DNA of 26,554 nucleotides from Liberiplasma sp046541015. GTDB taxonomy: Bacteria; Bacillota_I; Bacilli_A; Izemoplasmatales; Izemoplasmataceae. The position numbers and the translations under genes were made by a program. The stretch is from positions 1 to 26,554 of the forward strand of contig JBKHEA010000020.1 in the NCBI GenBank assembly GCA_046541015.1. The letters are read 5' to 3'. A model generated the notes under the pieces. That model had not been told where the DNA came from and did not search any database. It saw only the letters and a list, made by a program, of their open reading frames with translations. The first letter of the stretch is position 1; every line of letters starts with the position of its first letter. This document shows positions 23,641-26,554 of this stretch, piece by piece.

Positions 23641-26427
23641 ATGCAAGCATATACAGAAAATCAGTTGCGACTCATCAACAATCATGAAGACAATACTTTT
23701 TTTGAAGAACTCTCTTTAAGTTTAGAATCTTGTAACAGATTCTATTTTTCTGTTGCTTTCATTAATTATTCTGGACTTCAATTGTTACTAGATTTATTTA
23801 AACAAACAGATCAAAAAGCTGTCAAAGGTAAAATTATAACTTCAACTTATTTAAATTTCACTGATGTTAAATCTTTAAAAAAACTAAATACATTTGAACA
23901 TATAGAAACAAAAATTTACATTGCTGATCGATATAAAGGGTTTCATACAAAAGGCTATATATTTGAGTATGATGATTACTATAAAATAATCATTGGTTCT
24001 TCAAACATCACACAATCAGCGCTTAAAACAAATGTAGAGTGGAATGTTAGATATATAAGTAAAAGTAAGAAAGATACATATGTTAATGAAATTCTTAATG
24101 CATTTAACACCTTATGGGATATCACAACACATATTAATGAAGACTTTTTAATTCAATATGAGCAATTTTTAGAAGATATTGAAGCCTTTGTAAAAAAAGA
24201 AGATGAAATATTTGAAGCGAATCTCCAAATCAAGCCTAACTCAATGCAAAATAAGGCATTAGAAAATTTAAAACAATTAAGATACAACGGTCAAAACAAA
24301 GCTCTTTTAATTGCTGCAACAGGTACAGGAAAAACCTATCTATCAGCTTTTGATACCTTGCAGTTTGATGCGAGTAAAGTGTTGTTCGTTGTTCACAGAG
24401 AAGTTATTTTATCAGAAGCTATGGCTTCTTTTAAACGCATTCATCCAAATAAAATGATGTCAAAGTTTCAAGGTAATTCTAAAGAACTAAATGCAGAATT
24501 TACCTTTGCGATGATTCAAACCTTGTCGAGTAATGAAAATTATAAATTGTTTAATCCTGATCATTTTGACTACATCATTATTGACGAAGCCCACCGAGCT
24601 TTTAGTCCTACATATAAATTAATCCTTGATTATTTTCATCCACAGTTCTTATTAGGTATGACGGAAACGCCTGAACGAACAGATGGCGGAAATATATTTA
24701 CATTGTTTAATAATAATATTGCTTTAGAAATGCGTTTAAGAGACTCTTTACGTGAAGATTTAGTAATCCCATTTCACTATTTTGGTATTACCGATGCGTC
24801 TTCTGATTTAAGAAATTTTTTCCTTTCTAACATCGATGAACTTGCAAAGCGATTATCCATAAAAGAACGAGTCGACTTAATCATAGAAAAGATGGAGTTC
24901 TATAGTTTTTCTGGAGATAAAAGAAAGTGCTTAGGCTTTTGTACAAATACCGATCATGCTAAATATATGGCCTATGAGTTTAATCAATTTGGTTATAATG
25001 CCACTTTTTTAACTGGTGATAGTTCTGATATTTTAAGAAAAGAAACGATTGCTAATCTTGAAGATAATGAGCATCCATTAGAGTTTATTTTTACAGTAGA
25101 CATATTTAATGAAGGGGTTGATATTCCCACTGTTAATTTAGTTTTAATGTTAAGACCAACTCAATCTCCTATAATCTTTACTCAGCAATTAGGTAGAGGA
25201 TTAAGAAAGCATTATGAAAAGGAATTTTTGACGGTTTTAGACTTTATTGGAAATCATAATAAATCATTTTTGATTCCTATTGCATTATCTGGTAGTCGCT
25301 ACTATGATAAGGATTCTTTAAGAGTTCAAGTACATAAAAAGTTTTCTGATATTCCAGGATGTTCACATATCCAACTTGATCCTATCGCAAAAGAAAATAT
25401 ATTAAAACAACTAGAATCGGTTAACTTTACACATCTAAAATACCTAAAAGAAGAATATCTGGAGTTTAAGAAGAATTTATCAGGAAAAAAACCGAAGTTA
25501 GTAGACTATATTGCTACAGAAGCTGCTCCAGATCCTACTAAGTTTATTATAAAAGAAAACAGTTATATAGAATTTCAAAACAAAGTAGAAAATTTAGAGA
25601 TTAATTATCAAGATAATTTACTTAAAATACAAAGATCAATAGATAAACAACTTCCAATTAAAAGAATTAATGAGTTTGTAATTTTAAAACATTTATTTGA
25701 ATATGGTGTCGTTAATTATGCACAAGCTAAAGATGATATTTTGAGTTATGTTTCAGATTTTGATGAAAAATCATTAAAACATTCCTTTGAATATTTAAGT
25801 GGTTGGTACCTTAGTGATAAAGAAACTGATCCATTTTGGTATATTAAAGGGGACGGAAAAAATATACTCAGTCTAACGACAAATGATTTTATTGATGAAC
25901 CTAGTATTATTGATACCTTAGATTATGGGATCCTACGTTTCCAAGAAGAATTTGGTAAAGAAAAGTTCTCATATCCTTACTTGAAAAAATATCAGTATTA
26001 TAAGATGAAAGATATGGGATTTTTAACAAACTATACAAAATCCTTTGCATCTATCAGAGGTAGTGGCGTTTGGAGAAATAAAAACCATTATTATTTATTT
26101 GTTGATCTTCACAAGGGTGAAGATATTCAAGAGAGTATTAATTATAAAGATAAGTTATTATCACCAACTAAAATGCAATGGCAAACCCAAAACAAAACAT
26201 CTCAAGATTCAAATACAGGCATGGATTTATGCGATAATTTAAGTCGTGGTGTTCATCTTCATATGTTTGTCAGAAAAGCGAAAGTTATCAGCAATCAAAA
26301 ACTTGATTTCATTTACATTGGTGAAGTCAATAGTATTAGTTTTGCTGGTAATAAACCAATCACTATACAAATGGAAATAGTTAGTCCAATACCTCAAAAC
26401 ATTTTTGATGACTTAACATTAATTTAA
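23641..26427 (+). CDS. PLD-like nuclease / SF2 helicase / DUF3427 protein
   Basis: Protein of 928 residues. Domains in order: phospholipase-D-like nuclease (about 20-160) with one HKD-type motif HTKGYIFEYD (His102, Lys104) and GSSN downstream; SF2 helicase domain 1 with Walker A ATGTGKT (about 225-231), DEAH (about 315-318) and motif III TETP, where TATP is usual; helicase domain 2 with FTVDIFNEGVDIP and motif VI QQLGRGLRK (about 515); then a long DUF3427-like C-terminal region with the end motif SFAGNKP. A single HKD motif implies that it dimerises for cleavage. This architecture is known as COG3886/COG1061-type proteins; I recall MutT neighbours for it. Its role is thought to be DNA or RNA repair or phage defence, not settled. 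A terminator follows directly. Confidence 0.88.
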   Translation: MQAYTENQLRLINNHEDNTFFEELSLSLESCNRFYFSVAFINYSGLQLLLDLFKQTDQKAVKGKIITSTYLNFTDVKSLKKLNTFEHIETKIYIADRYKGFHTKGYIFEYDDYYKIIIGSSNITQSALKTNVEWNVRYISKSKKDTYVNEILNAFNTLWDITTHINEDFLIQYEQFLEDIEAFVKKEDEIFEANLQIKPNSMQNKALENLKQLRYNGQNKALLIAATGTGKTYLSAFDTLQFDASKVLFVVHREVILSEAMASFKRIHPNKMMSKFQGNSKELNAEFTFAMIQTLSSNENYKLFNPDHFDYIIIDEAHRAFSPTYKLILDYFHPQFLLGMTETPERTDGGNIFTLFNNNIALEMRLRDSLREDLVIPFHYFGITDASSDLRNFFLSNIDELAKRLSIKERVDLIIEKMEFYSFSGDKRKCLGFCTNTDHAKYMAYEFNQFGYNATFLTGDSSDILRKETIANLEDNEHPLEFIFTVDIFNEGVDIPTVNLVLMLRPTQSPIIFTQQLGRGLRKHYEKEFLTVLDFIGNHNKSFLIPIALSGSRYYDKDSLRVQVHKKFSDIPGCSHIQLDPIAKENILKQLESVNFTHLKYLKEEYLEFKKNLSGKKPKLVDYIATEAAPDPTKFIIKENSYIEFQNKVENLEINYQDNLLKIQRSIDKQLPIKRINEFVILKHLFEYGVVNYAQAKDDILSYVSDFDEKSLKHSFEYLSGWYLSDKETDPFWYIKGDGKNILSLTTNDFIDEPSIIDTLDYGILRFQEEFGKEKFSYPYLKKYQYYKMKDMGFLTNYTKSFASIRGSGVWRNKNHYYLFVDLHKGEDIQESINYKDKLLSPTKMQWQTQNKTSQDSNTGMDLCDNLSRGVHLHMFVRKAKVISNQKLDFIYIGEVNSISFAGNKPITIQMEIVSPIPQNIFDDLTLI

Positions 26428-26454
26428 AAGCATTCACCTCTTGAATGCTTTTTT
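26426..26454 (+). terminator. Intrinsic terminator after the helicase gene
   Basis: Stem AAAAGCATTCA/TGAATGCTTTT (11 bp) with loop CCTCT, followed by more T. It overlaps the last two bases of the stop codon. Confidence 0.9.
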
Positions 26455-26478
26455 CAATGAATAAAGGTATAATATAAT
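26451..26478 (+). promoter_or_regulatory. Candidate promoter for the gene at the right edge
   Basis: TTTTCA (26451-26456), 16 bp, then TATAAT (26473-26478). A second overlapping TATAAT lies at 26468 and another at 26506. The -35 falls in the T run of the terminator, so the pairing is uncertain. Confidence 0.4.
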
Positions 26479-26528
26479 CATGATAAATAGAGTTTTTCAA
26501 ACAAATATAATGAAATTCAGGTGGTTTT

Positions 26529-26554
26529 ATGCATGCACTCATCGTTTTACCCAA
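26529..26554 (+). CDS. Start of a further gene (cut by window edge)
   Basis: ATG at 26529 with AGGTGG 4 bp upstream opens a frame reading MHALIVLP up to the window edge. Eight codons are too few to name a product. The start is supported only by the ribosome site and the promoter-like boxes before it. Confidence 0.6.

Overview
AT-rich DNA (roughly one-third G+C by eye) from a low-GC Gram-positive lineage. A lipobox lipoprotein, a SAM-I riboswitch, intrinsic terminators and strong AGGAGG-type ribosome sites all fit Firmicutes or their wall-less relatives. Several genes end in TGA within tight overlaps (for example at 9320 and 11702), so TGA is a stop and the code is standard. That excludes the classical Mycoplasma code but leaves Acholeplasma-, Izemoplasma- or Haloplasma-like bacteria and ordinary Firmicutes open. 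The betaine-type transporter hints at osmotic or saline stress. The lineage is inference.

Region 1 (1-7966, minus strand) is the unusual part. It is a compact five-gene operon read right to left: (i) a membrane-anchored AAA+-like protein that has lost its Walker motifs (6617-7966); (ii) a membrane-anchored, catalytically intact McrB-like AAA+ ATPase (5270-6604); (iii) a GTG-started protein with a DUF2357-like N-terminal half and a very long coiled coil (3338-5251); (iv) a second ATPase (1919-3301) whose last 371 residues are identical to those of (ii) but whose membrane anchor is unrelated; (v) the start of a surface protein built from 84-residue MBG-like repeats that runs off the left edge. 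The identical ATPase modules form a 1117-bp direct repeat. I know of no named system with this composition; it looks like an envelope-spanning AAA+ machine. A membrane NERD-domain protein (8154-8900) lies just upstream.

Region 2 (9105-13361, minus) is a six-gene operon: ABC ATPase, two ABC-2 permeases, histidine kinase, LuxR-type response regulator and a small zinc ribbon. It resembles the linearmycin-resistance LnrLMN/LnrJK set of Bacillus. Region 3 (13646-16702, plus) is a glycine-betaine-type uptake system in the order binding protein, permease, ATPase with CBS domains, with a UUCG-capped hairpin after the first gene.

Region 4 (16732-22161, minus) holds a membrane-anchored alpha/beta hydrolase with a small DUF6054-like partner, a small unknown gene behind a well-preserved SAM-I riboswitch with its own terminator, and a two-gene ABC exporter. 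Region 5 has a GNAT acetyltransferase (minus) diverging from a plus-strand pair: a MutT-like Nudix hydrolase and a 928-residue PLD-nuclease/SF2-helicase/DUF3427 protein. A further gene begins at the right edge. No tRNA, rRNA, transposase or CRISPR array was seen, and no gene-free gap exceeds 300 bp.
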